Assembly: GCA_009777165.1 (NCBI GenBank)
Contig: WRML01000034.1
Location: 1-11,497 of the forward strand
Length of the DNA stretch: 11,497 bases
Reading direction: 5' to 3'
Origin: Kiritimatiellota bacterium
GTDB lineage: Bacteria; Verrucomicrobiota; Kiritimatiellia; RFP12; UBA1067
Positions 5,541 to 11,497 of the stretch are shown piece after piece. Position numbers and translations under genes: made by a program. The notes beneath the pieces were generated by a model. The model was given only the letters and a program-made list of their open reading frames with translations. It searched no databases and was not told the origin of the DNA. Within the stretch, counting starts at the first letter, position 1; each line of letters starts with the position of its first letter.

Positions 5541-7076
5541 TCACCCCTTCGGCATCGCTTTCTCCAATTCGCCGATGACGGGCAACAGGCTGTCGTAAAC
5601 CGCTGCGTGTTCGGGGCGCGGTTCGCAGACTGCCGTCACGGGCGAGAACGCCGCGGTCATCTGCTCCAGCGGAACGCCGTCCGCGTGCGCGGCGAGCATC
5701 GCGCCGCCGAGCGCCGCCGAGTCCGCCACGGCGATGCTCTCCACCCGCGCCTGAAACACGTCCGCCAAGGTCTGGCGGATGCCGGGGCTTTTCGACGCGC
5801 CGCCCGTCACTCGGATTTGCTTGAACGCACCGATCCATTGCGCATGACGGCGCAATGCCAGCGCCTGTCCCTCGACCGCCGCACGGACGCGCACCTCGGG
5901 CGTAGCCGCGCCGAAATCGAAGTTCGCACGCAAGCCGGGGGTCAGCACGGGCGGCGTGATCTCCGCCTCGAACCACGGCAACGCCAGACCCCCGCCGTTA
6001 CCCGCCGAGGTCATCTCGAATGCGGTCTTGTCGAAGAACGCCCACTCGACGCCCGCCTCCTTGCGCACACGGTCACGCGCCAGCGAGCCGTTCTTGAAAC
6101 ACGCCAGGCTCATGCACCCCCCCGCCGGGTTGCCGAACACATGACCACACCCCTCGGGGTCAGTCCTGAACGTGTCGAGCGCGGCGAAGAACGTGTCGCT
6201 CGTGCCGAGGCTCACCACCGCGACGCCCGCCCCCCATGCGCCCGTACCGACGAGGCTCGCCGGGTTGTCGCCCGTCCACACCGCCACGGGGATGCCCGCC
6301 CGCAGCCCGTATTTCTCGAAGTACGGGTGCAGCGTCCCCGCGACGCCGTTCGCGACCTTCGGCAGCTTCGCGAGCAAGCCCGGCGCGGTGAACGCCGCGA
6401 TGTCCGCATCCCACGTCCCGGTCTTCAGGTTCAGGAGGTTCATGCCCGCGCCGTCGCCGGAGTCAATGGGCGCGTCCTCGCCGATCAGCACGGAGCAGAG
6501 GAACGAGCTCACCAGATGAATCCGCGCCGTCTGCGCGTAACGCTCCGGCTCCGTCTTCGCGAACTTGCGGATCTGCGCCCCCGTGAAACGCTCGATCGCG
6601 GGCGACCCCGTATCCGTCTGCAAGCGCGCGCCGAATTGCCCATCAAGCTCACGGCACTCCGCAGACGTGGAGCTGTCCATCCAGATGGGAGAAGTAGAAC
6701 GCGCTAGCGTGCCCTTTAGCTGCTCCGGCAATAATGCTGCCCGGCGCAACTCCGCTAGCGCGTTTGAAAACGTATCGTTCAGGTAAACCGAGCCGTGCTG
6801 CTGCCCGTCGCCGCCGATCGCCGCGACGCGCTCCATCGCCACGCCCGACTTCTGCAGACGCGCCAGCATCAGGTCCAGCGCCGCCAGCCACATCAGCGGG
6901 TCGGCATGCTTCACCAGCGGGTCCGCGTTTGCCAGCACACCGTCCGGACAGTTGTACTGCGGCAGGTCCGCCTTGAAATTCACATTCGCGTCGCCGACGA
7001 TTCGCCCGGCGGACGGGTCAATCACAAGCCCCTTCAGGCTCTGTGTGCTACTGTCTATCCCTAAGTAATAAGCCAT
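5541..7076 (-). CDS. xylB: Xylulokinase, FGGY family, animal XYLB-like subtype
   Basis: A 511-residue protein of normal FGGY length that phosphorylates D-xylulose with ATP to xylulose 5-phosphate, feeding the pentose-phosphate pathway in the cytoplasm. Motifs in order: GIDSSTQSLKG (6-16, phosphate loop 1), GDGQQHGS (89-96, sugar binding), WMDSST (132-137), ERFTGAQIRK (162-171), PIDSGDGAGMNLL (203-215, Asp208 the likely catalytic base), TGDNPASL (268-275), VSLGTSDTFF (288-297, phosphate loop 2), CFKNGSL, and TGGASKSPG (adenosine site). Several of these, notably ERFTG.QI, DG.GMNLL, GDNPASL and CFKNGSL, are those of human-type xylulokinase rather than of E. coli XylB. The start has AAAGGAG seven to eight bases upstream. 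It lies 125 bp downstream of the esterase gene on the same strand and is probably its operon partner. Confidence 0.93.
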   Translation of the reverse strand: MAYYLGIDSSTQSLKGLVIDPSAGRIVGDANVNFKADLPQYNCPDGVLANADPLVKHADPLMWLAALDLMLARLQKSGVAMERVAAIGGDGQQHGSVYLNDTFSNALAELRRAALLPEQLKGTLARSTSPIWMDSSTSAECRELDGQFGARLQTDTGSPAIERFTGAQIRKFAKTEPERYAQTARIHLVSSFLCSVLIGEDAPIDSGDGAGMNLLNLKTGTWDADIAAFTAPGLLAKLPKVANGVAGTLHPYFEKYGLRAGIPVAVWTGDNPASLVGTGAWGAGVAVVSLGTSDTFFAALDTFRTDPEGCGHVFGNPAGGCMSLACFKNGSLARDRVRKEAGVEWAFFDKTAFEMTSAGNGGGLALPWFEAEITPPVLTPGLRANFDFGAATPEVRVRAAVEGQALALRRHAQWIGAFKQIRVTGGASKSPGIRQTLADVFQARVESIAVADSAALGGAMLAAHADGVPLEQMTAAFSPVTAVCEPRPEHAAVYDSLLPVIGELEKAMPKG

Positions 7077-7118
7077 TGCGAACTCCTTTCCCGGTTTTCA
7101 AAAAACATTTTTCTTTCA

Positions 7119-7189
7119 GCACGCGGATGACGCAGATTGACCATTTGTGTCATCTGCGTCCATCAGAAAAATCGGTGTCATCTGCGTGC
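7119..7189. repeat. Dispersed GACGCAGATGAC-type repeat forming nested inverted repeats between esterase and kinase genes
   Basis: Outer arms 7119-7131 and 7177-7189 pair at 12 of 13 positions, and the inner arms GACGCAGAT (7129-7137) and ATCTGCGTC (7152-7160) pair perfectly around 14 bases. It fills most of the 125-bp gap ahead of the kinase ribosome-binding site. As RNA it could act as a stability or attenuation element between the two cistrons. Related wording (ATCTGTGTAATTTGTAAAATCTG) occurs at 8852-8905. Confidence 0.75.
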
Positions 7190-7201
7190 CAAACAAAATC
7201 C

Positions 7202-8605
7202 TCATTTCGGCAGATCCCCGCAACGGAACGCGCCCGTCGGCAGTCCCGCGCCATTCACGAGGTTCGGTTCCGCGCACTGGTCCCATGCGAAACGCGCCGC
7301 CTTCGGCTCCGCGACGTCCGGGTGCGACAGCACGACCGCCCCCCCCTCAATCCCCGCGACCGCCGGCTTGAACGCACCGTCCGCCCCGCACACCTCAAAC
7401 CAGTCCGGCGCCTTCCCGTCGCGCGTCTTCAGCCCCTCCGCATGGTCGAACGCCACGCGCACCTTCGCGCCCTCGACCGCGAACGACCGATAGACCGGAC
7501 CTGACCACACCACATCCGCCTTCCCGTAGGTGCGGTTCAACGCCTGATTCGCCAAGCGCAGCCCCACGTCCTGCTTGTTGCGCGGATGGATGTCCTTCAC
7601 GTTGCCGATGTCATTGATGACCGCATAGCCCGTGTTCGGGATCGCCCCCGGCACCGCAGCCTGCGCCTCCCAGATGCCCGGGAGATTCTGCCCCTTGCCC
7701 TCGCCGTAATTGAACGGCGCCAACTGCACGAGGTAATACGGGAAATCGCCCTGCCCCCACACCTGCCGCCAGCCCTGGACCAGCGCCCTCGTCTTCTTCA
7801 GGTACAGCATCCCCTCGCCCACGTTCGAGCACCCCTGGTACCAGATCGCCCCGCGGATCGCGAACGGCACCAGCCCCGACACCATCCCGTTGTACAGCAC
7901 CGTCGGCTCCTGCTGCTTCCCGTCATCCTGCTTCGACCCCGCGCGCCGCTTCACCCCCTCCAGCGCCGGAAGCCCCTCGAACCCGCACATCGGGATCCAC
8001 GGCTCGATACGCGTCCCCCCCCACGAGCAATTGATCAGCCCCACCGGGACCTCCAGCGCCTGATGCAGCCGCCGCCCGAAAAAGTACGCCACCCCCGACT
8101 GATGCGCGATCGTCTCCGGCGACGTCTCGACCCACCCCGCCTCGACATCATCCTGCGGCTCCTGCTTGAAAACCTTCGGCGCGCGGAAATGGCGGATCAG
8201 CGGGAACTTCGCATCCGCGATCTCCTGCTGCGCGTTCTCCGAGCCGTCAACCCCCCACTCCATATTCGACTGCCCCGACGCGAACCACACCTCCCCCACC
8301 ACCACATTCTTCAACTCGACCGCATTTGCGCCTGACACCTTAAACACCGCTGGCTCCGCCGACGCCTTCAACGCATCCAGCTTCACCTGCCATTTTCCAT
8401 CTGCGTTTGCGGTCGCCTGTTTCCGCTGACCCGCGAATTCGACCGTCACCTGCTCCCCCGCATCCGCCCAGCCCCACACTGGGACCGGCTGCCCCTGCTG
8501 CAACACCATGTTGTCGCCGAAGACACGCGGTAACTTCACCCCCCCCTGCGCCGAGCACATCAGAAGCCCCGTCACCACACCTACGCCCATCATCAATCGC
8601 TTCAT
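7202..8605 (-). CDS. Secreted carbohydrate acetylesterase, sialate O-acetylesterase (SASA/GQSNM) family
   Basis: A 467-residue protein with a Sec signal peptide (MKRLMMGVGVVTGLLMCSAQGG, cut near 20-22). A beta-sandwich N-domain (about 24-100, LPRVFGDNMVLQQGQPVPVWG) is the usual opening of this family. The SGNH-like catalytic core shows GEVWFASGQSNMEW (nucleophile Ser113), NCSWGGTRIEPW (192-203), AIWYQGCSN (253-261) and DIHPRNK (Asp338/His340, completing the triad). Known family members remove O-acetyl groups from sialic acids or xylan; the xylulokinase neighbour favours acetylated xylan or xylo-oligomers, which is inference. Most relatives have WYQGESN; here Glu is replaced by Cys259. GTG at 8608 precedes ATG at 8605; ATG is preferred because GGAGG then sits seven bases away. 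A weak minus-strand promoter (TTGTGT 8667-8662, TATTTT 8645-8640) lies upstream. A C8 tract (8539-8546) lies just after the signal-peptide codons. Confidence 0.9.
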   Translation of the reverse strand: MKRLMMGVGVVTGLLMCSAQGGVKLPRVFGDNMVLQQGQPVPVWGWADAGEQVTVEFAGQRKQATANADGKWQVKLDALKASAEPAVFKVSGANAVELKNVVVGEVWFASGQSNMEWGVDGSENAQQEIADAKFPLIRHFRAPKVFKQEPQDDVEAGWVETSPETIAHQSGVAYFFGRRLHQALEVPVGLINCSWGGTRIEPWIPMCGFEGLPALEGVKRRAGSKQDDGKQQEPTVLYNGMVSGLVPFAIRGAIWYQGCSNVGEGMLYLKKTRALVQGWRQVWGQGDFPYYLVQLAPFNYGEGKGQNLPGIWEAQAAVPGAIPNTGYAVINDIGNVKDIHPRNKQDVGLRLANQALNRTYGKADVVWSGPVYRSFAVEGAKVRVAFDHAEGLKTRDGKAPDWFEVCGADGAFKPAVAGIEGGAVVLSHPDVAEPKAARFAWDQCAEPNLVNGAGLPTGAFRCGDLPK

Positions 8606-8713
8606 CACATTTCCTCCATGACCAATTTAACCATTCATTAAAATAGAGGATTCCCGAAAAAACACAAGGAAAAAATAAAAAAAGGTACGCTGGTCTTACA
8701 TTGACGTACGAAA

Positions 8714-8802
8714 TGGCGGAGGGGGAGGGATTCGAACCCCCGGTGCCCGTAAGACACGCCGGTTTTCAAGACCGGTTCTTTAAACCACTCAGACACCCCT
8801 CC
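8714..8802 (-). tRNA. tRNA-Ser (anticodon UGA)
   Basis: The minus strand folds as a class II tRNA: acceptor GGAGGGG (8802-8796) with CCCCTCC, D-arm with CTGAGTGG, anticodon stem CCGGT/ACCGG with loop CTTGAAA (anticodon TGA at 8768-8766), a long variable arm typical of Ser, T-arm with GTTCGAAT, discriminator G and encoded CCA (8716-8714). A long-variable-arm tRNA reading UCA codons fits Ser only. A T-rich run (8674-8690 on the minus strand) follows and may end transcription. Confidence 0.97.
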
Positions 8803-8818
8803 GGACAGAAAAACGTTT

Positions 8819-8848
8819 AGTATAGAATAGTTTGCTTTTACAACGCAA
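8819..8848 (-). promoter_or_regulatory. Promoter of tRNA-Ser
   Basis: On the minus strand TTGCGT (8848-8843) and TATACT (8824-8819) are 18 bp apart, and the -10 box ends 16 bases before the mature tRNA 5' end, a usual distance for a short tRNA leader. Confidence 0.6.
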
Positions 8849-8935
8849 GTTGAATCATCTGTGTAATTTGTAAAATCTGTGAAATCGATAATCGGTACAA
8901 TCTGCGGCGACATCGAATCACAAATCCATTTTCCA

Positions 8936-8964
8936 TTGACTTTCACCACAAACTGCCCAATAAT
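8936..8964 (+). promoter_or_regulatory. Promoter of the TIM-barrel gene
   Basis: TTGACT (8936-8941) and AATAAT (8959-8964) each match the sigma-70 consensus at five of six positions with the ideal 17-bp spacer. The ATG follows 30 bases later with GAGGAGG in front. Just upstream, 8852-8905 is a dispersed repeat (ATCTGTGTAATTTG..AATCTGTGAAATCG). Confidence 0.6.
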
Positions 8965-8993
8965 TTATCCCGTCATTTATGAAGAGGAGGATT

Positions 8994-9878
8994 ATGGTTA
9001 CACGTCGTTCGTTTTTCAAGGGGACTGGGTTGGGGCTGGCAGCTGCCACGGCGGTCCCCGCATTGCTCGCAACAACCGCACGGGCGCAGCAGGCCCCTGC
9101 GGCAGGGGGGGATGCGTTCCTCACCGCCATCGCGGGATACACGTTCAACAAGTTCAAGCTGGAGCCGGCGCTCGAAATGATGAAGAAGGCGGATGTGCGT
9201 CACCTGTGCATCAAGGATTTCCATCTACCGCTGAACAGCACGGAGGAGGATGTCGCGGTGTTCCACGAGAAGTGCAAGTCATTCGGCGTGGCAGGCTACG
9301 GGGTCGGGCCGATCTACATGGGGAACGCGGATGAGGCGAGGCGGGCGTTCGCGTATGCGAGGCGGGTGGGCGTGAAGGTTGTCGTGGGCGTCCCGTTCGA
9401 GATGAGGGACGGAAAGCGCGTGGGCTCGGCGGTGCTGCTGGAGGTCGTCAACGGGTTGGTGAAGGAGTACGACATGAAGTACGCGATCCACAACCACGGG
9501 CCCGACATGCCGGAGCTGTTCCCGACGGCGGTGAGCGGGATTGAACTGATTGAGAAGCTGGACAAACGCATCGGGCTGTGCCTCGACATCGGGCATGAGC
9601 TGCGCGCGGGCATCGACCCGGTGGAGTCCATCCTCAAGTACGGCGACCGCCTTCACGATTTCCACCTTAAGAACGTGACCGCTGCGACCAAGGCGGGCAG
9701 GACGGTTGAGCTACCCCGGGGGATCATTGACATCCCTGCCGTTGTCCGCGCGCTCCGCAAGGTCAGCTACACGGGGGCGTGCAGCCTTGAGTACGAGAAG
9801 GACATGGACGCGCCGCTGGCGGGCATCGCGGAGTCCATCGGGTATTTCCGGGGTGTGGCGGATGCCACGCGCGGATAG
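8994..9878 (+). CDS. Tat-exported xylose-isomerase-like TIM-barrel protein (sugar phosphate isomerase/epimerase family)
   Basis: A 294-residue protein. Residues 1-31 are a twin-arginine signal (TRRSFFKGTGLGLAAATAVPALLATTARA), so export is folded and probably cofactor-loaded. The barrel follows: AGYTFNKFKLEPALEMM, CIKDFHLPL (72-80), YGVGPIYMGN, VVVGVPFE (129-136), AIHNHGP (164-170), GLCLDIGHELRAG (194-206), HDFHLKNVTAATKAG (221-235) and SLEYEKD (264-270). By family, Glu136, Asp198/His201, His224 and Glu266 are the likely divalent-metal and acid-base residues of an AP-endonuclease-2-type barrel. Members include sugar isomerases, epimerases and sugar-acid enzymes; the substrate is not readable here. 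The ATG at 8994 is chosen over 8979 because the ribosome-binding site AGGAGG is inside the longer version. It is transcribed away from the tRNA and esterase genes. Confidence 0.88.
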   Translation: MVTRRSFFKGTGLGLAAATAVPALLATTARAQQAPAAGGDAFLTAIAGYTFNKFKLEPALEMMKKADVRHLCIKDFHLPLNSTEEDVAVFHEKCKSFGVAGYGVGPIYMGNADEARRAFAYARRVGVKVVVGVPFEMRDGKRVGSAVLLEVVNGLVKEYDMKYAIHNHGPDMPELFPTAVSGIELIEKLDKRIGLCLDIGHELRAGIDPVESILKYGDRLHDFHLKNVTAATKAGRTVELPRGIIDIPAVVRALRKVSYTGACSLEYEKDMDAPLAGIAESIGYFRGVADATRG

Positions 9879-9883
9879 TTTTT

Positions 9884-9917
9884 TCTCGCAGAGACGCAAA
9901 GATGCAGAGGCGCGGAG
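9884..9917 (+). repeat. Dispersed purine-rich repeat supplying the amidase ribosome-binding site
   Basis: The string CGCAGAGACGCAAAGATGC followed by AGAGGCGCGGAG is a single copy of the GCAGAGACGCAAAGACGC class of dispersed repeats. Its last four bases GGAG (9914-9917) are the only Shine-Dalgarno-like motif ahead of the TTG at 9922. Confidence 0.7.
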
Positions 9918-9921
9918 CTTT

Positions 9922-11085
9922 TTGAATACCCGAATCGACCTATCACTTACTTCTTACTTTCTCGCTGTGAGCCTCTGCTCCTCGGTGGCGTTGTGTGAGT
10001 CCGCCGCACCGTGGAGGAATCTGACGCAGACGCAAGAGGCGTTAGGGTTTACGGATTACACGTGGGATGGGGATTCCGTGTGCTTTTCAAACGATGCGAG
10101 TGTCGTGCGCTTTTATCAGGGACGGCGGCGGAGCGAGGTTGACGGCACGGTGGTCTGGCTGAACGAGGCGCCTGATGGGAACGTGAATACGGGGGAGTGG
10201 CGGATGGCCGAGACGGATGTGAATCTCCTCACGCTCGCGATGTTGCCGAAGGACTGCAACGCCATCAAGCCGTTGCGCGTGGTGCTGGACGCGGGGCATG
10301 GGGGGGGGGATAGTGGGGCGCGGTCGCGCACGCCGGCGGTGTCGGAAAAGACCCTGACGCTGGACCTCGCGCGGAAGGTCGGGCAGCGGCTGGAGAGCCT
10401 GGGGATGCAGGTGTCCTACACGCGCACGAACGATGTCGCGGTTGATCTGAACGAGCGGATCCGCATGGCGCGGAAAACGTCGGCGGATGTGTTTGTCAGT
10501 ATCCATGCGAATTTCGCGAGTAACACGAACGCATGTGGGCCGGAGACCTACGTCGTGACCCCCGCCGGATTCGCGGGGACGTCGGAGAACACCAAGGCAA
10601 GGGGGTTCCAGATCGGTAACGCGAATGATTACCACAATACGCTGCTGGGGTATTCGATGCAGCGGTATCTCGTACGGGTTGACCCCAGGGTTGTGGATCG
10701 GGGACTGAAGCGGCAGTCGTTTTTCGTGTTGCGTGAAACCAGTTGCCCGTCGGTGCTGGTGGAGGTCGGGTTTCTGTCGAACGCGGCGGAGGCCAAGAAA
10801 ATGTTGACCCCGGCGTGGCAGGACGATTGCGCGGACGCGATCATGCGCGGGGTCGTCGAATATGCGCGGAAGGTGGACACGCTCACCCGCGCGGTGAACG
10901 AGAGGCGGCAGGGGCCCCCGCCTGTGACTGGACAGGGAACAGGGGACACGGGACAGGGGACGGCAGACAATGTACCTCCCCCGGAAACAAATCCTGTCAA
11001 GCCTGATAATCCTGCCAATCCTATCAAAAAAGAGGAGCCGCAAACGATTTTCGATTTTGATCAACTAGAAGAGAATGCAGGATGA
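9922..11085 (+). CDS. Secreted N-acetylmuramoyl-L-alanine amidase (Amidase_3)
   Basis: Predicted 387 residues from TTG at 9922 (GGAG four bases upstream); no ATG is available before the signal peptide, which is RIDLSLTSYFLAVSLCSSVALCESA (cut near residue 28). Residues 30-115 are an N-terminal domain of unknown type, perhaps a substrate- or wall-binding stalk. The zinc hydrolase core shows VVLDAGHGGGDSGA (His126), SEKTLTLDLA (Glu142), VFVSIHANF (His195) and VLVEVGFLSN (catalytic Glu281), so all metal and catalytic residues are present. It cleaves the bond between MurNAc and L-Ala of peptidoglycan, probably in the periplasm at division or wall turnover. The C-terminal tail (about 325-387) is Pro/Gly/Thr-rich, partly encoded by repeat-like GGGACAGGGGAC DNA. 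A G10 tract (10300-10309) encodes the residues after His126. The starting codon is uncertain; the family is sure. Confidence 0.87.
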   Translation: MNTRIDLSLTSYFLAVSLCSSVALCESAAPWRNLTQTQEALGFTDYTWDGDSVCFSNDASVVRFYQGRRRSEVDGTVVWLNEAPDGNVNTGEWRMAETDVNLLTLAMLPKDCNAIKPLRVVLDAGHGGGDSGARSRTPAVSEKTLTLDLARKVGQRLESLGMQVSYTRTNDVAVDLNERIRMARKTSADVFVSIHANFASNTNACGPETYVVTPAGFAGTSENTKARGFQIGNANDYHNTLLGYSMQRYLVRVDPRVVDRGLKRQSFFVLRETSCPSVLVEVGFLSNAAEAKKMLTPAWQDDCADAIMRGVVEYARKVDTLTRAVNERRQGPPPVTGQGTGDTGQGTADNVPPPETNPVKPDNPANPIKKEEPQTIFDFDQLEENAG

Positions 11086-11111
11086 GCAGACAACAGCAAA
11101 TCTTTACTTGT

Positions 11112-11152
11112 CGGCTTGCCGGGTGCTGTCAGGACGACACGTCGTCAAGCCG
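11112..11152 (+). other. Inverted-repeat region downstream of the amidase gene
   Basis: CGGCTTG (11112-11118) pairs with CAAGCCG (11146-11152), and inside it GACGACACGTCGTC (11133-11146) is a tight palindrome. A short T run (CTTTTAT at 11171) follows after about 18 bases, so terminator function is possible but weak. Confidence 0.35.
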
Positions 11153-11184
11153 CCAAGTCCGCCGCAGCGTCTTTTATAGTGAAT

Positions 11185-11362
11185 TATAGTGAATTCACTT
11201 TAAAAATGTTCCATTCTTACATCCCGTTCGGGATGTGTCTCTCGGTAAAAAACATCCTTCCCCCCATGTCCGTAGGAAAAGGGGCCCCCATCGGCGCAGG
11301 TGCGACCGATGGGGCACGGGATGCGCCTATAGTTAATTCAGTTGAAAACCATTCCATTTTTA
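11185..11362. repeat. Composite element: two 35-bp boxes bracketing two hairpins
   Basis: 11185-11219 and 11328-11362 share 28 of 35 positions (TATAGTxAATTCAxTT at the start, TTCCATT near the end). Between them lie a perfect 8-bp hairpin ACATCCCG-TT-CGGGATGT (11219-11236) and a 9-bp hairpin CCCCATCGG/CCGATGGGG with an 11-base loop (11286-11314). This could be a small non-autonomous mobile element or a structured RNA. A reading frame open from 11233 to the window end is not convincing as a gene. Confidence 0.6.
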
Positions 11363-11458
11363 ACCACAAAGGACACAATGGTTTTCACAATAGACACAAA
11401 GGATACAAGAGGGAATCGTGTCCATTGTGCATTCCATTGTGTCTATTGTGGTTAAAAA
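11357..11458. repeat. 25-bp inverted repeat of the ACCACAAAGGACACAATGG type
   Basis: 11357-11381 and 11434-11458 are inverted copies at 23 of 25 positions, with T5 at the outer left and A5 at the outer right, and a 52-base loop that holds a further related fragment (CACAATAGACACAAAGG). It belongs to the AACCACAAAGGACACAAAG class of dispersed repeats. At the window end, ATG 11495-11497 has AAGGGA seven bases upstream and may begin the next gene, but nothing of it is visible. Confidence 0.75.
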
Positions 11459-11497
11459 GCGTATCGCGACAACATCTCGTCAAGGGATGTCAGAATG

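Noticed and set aside
5355..6976. Long plus-strand frames opposite the kinase gene, up to 450 codons.
   Set aside because: Arg/His-rich antisense frames usual in GC-rich DNA; the minus frame has all FGGY motifs.
7586..8335. A 249-codon plus-strand frame opposite the esterase gene.
   Set aside because: Arg/Pro/His-rich antisense shadow; the minus frame has the GQSNM and DIHP motifs.
8638..8949. A 103-codon minus frame covering the tRNA.
   Set aside because: It runs straight through tRNA-Ser and its promoter; part of it is the translated tRNA.
11082..11189. A 35-codon frame starting at the ATGA overlap with the amidase stop.
   Set aside because: The start geometry is attractive, but the ribosome-binding site is poor, the peptide is Ser/Arg/Gln-rich without features, and it covers the inverted repeats and the 35-bp box.
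11219..11236. Hairpin ACATCCCG-TT-CGGGATGT as the amidase terminator.
   Set aside because: No T-tract follows the stem and the loop is too tight at two bases for a typical terminator.
11233..11497. A frame open for at least 88 codons to the window end.
   Set aside because: It has no ribosome-binding site, starts inside a hairpin and is made almost wholly of the boxes, hairpins and inverted repeat described.

Overview
The window looks like a chromosomal segment from a Gram-negative, fermentative polysaccharide degrader of the PVC group, most likely Kiritimatiellota, Lentisphaerota or Verrucomicrobiota. This placement is inference. It rests on a huge secreted BspA-type leucine-rich-repeat protein with a Tyr-rich N-terminus, a GQSNM-type carbohydrate esterase beside a xylulokinase, lipoprotein and Tat signals, an Amidase_3 murein hydrolase, and a very high density of short purine-rich and palindromic dispersed repeats between and inside genes.

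Layout. 1-2433 (minus) is the 5' part of a giant LRR_5/BspA-like surface protein that runs off the window. It has about 29 repeats of 23-24 residues, a 219-bp super-repeat present three times, and two copies of a different DGW/GTRGIA module. 2434-2910 holds no gene but is packed with repeats: two nested-palindrome hairpins and a 109-bp tandem repeat. 2911-3524 (plus) is a compact DinJ/YafQ-type toxin-antitoxin operon with a visible promoter, a candidate operator and an ATGA overlap. 3539-4189 (minus) is a small membrane-anchored protein whose linker is encoded by a copy of the dispersed palindrome. 4190-4459 is a divergent promoter region with A/T tracts. 4460-5536 (plus) is a lipoprotein of unknown function. 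5541-7076 and 7202-8605 (minus) are a xylulokinase of the animal XYLB-like subtype and, upstream of it, a secreted SASA/GQSNM acetylesterase, probably co-transcribed. 8714-8802 (minus) is tRNA-Ser(UGA) with its own promoter. 8994-9878 (plus) is a Tat-exported xylose-isomerase-like TIM-barrel protein. 9922-11085 (plus) is a secreted N-acetylmuramoyl-L-alanine amidase with a probable TTG start. 11086-11497 is a repeat- and hairpin-rich stretch with no convincing gene.

How the genes fit together. The esterase, the xylulokinase and the exported sugar isomerase-like protein suggest use of acetylated, xylose-containing plant or host glycans: deacetylation outside the cytoplasm, then phosphorylation of D-xylulose inside. 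The LRR protein may mediate contact with a surface or substrate. The toxin-antitoxin pair, amidase and lipoprotein do not obviously belong to this pathway.

I do not see a clear new defence or mobile system. The most unusual signal is the dispersed-repeat network. Related elements lie in most of the larger intergenic gaps. They overlap the start codon of the LRR gene, encode part of a protein linker, supply the only visible ribosome-binding site of the amidase, and form long hairpins. Homopolymeric G/C tracts, including G10 in the amidase zinc motif, are a second feature worth checking.
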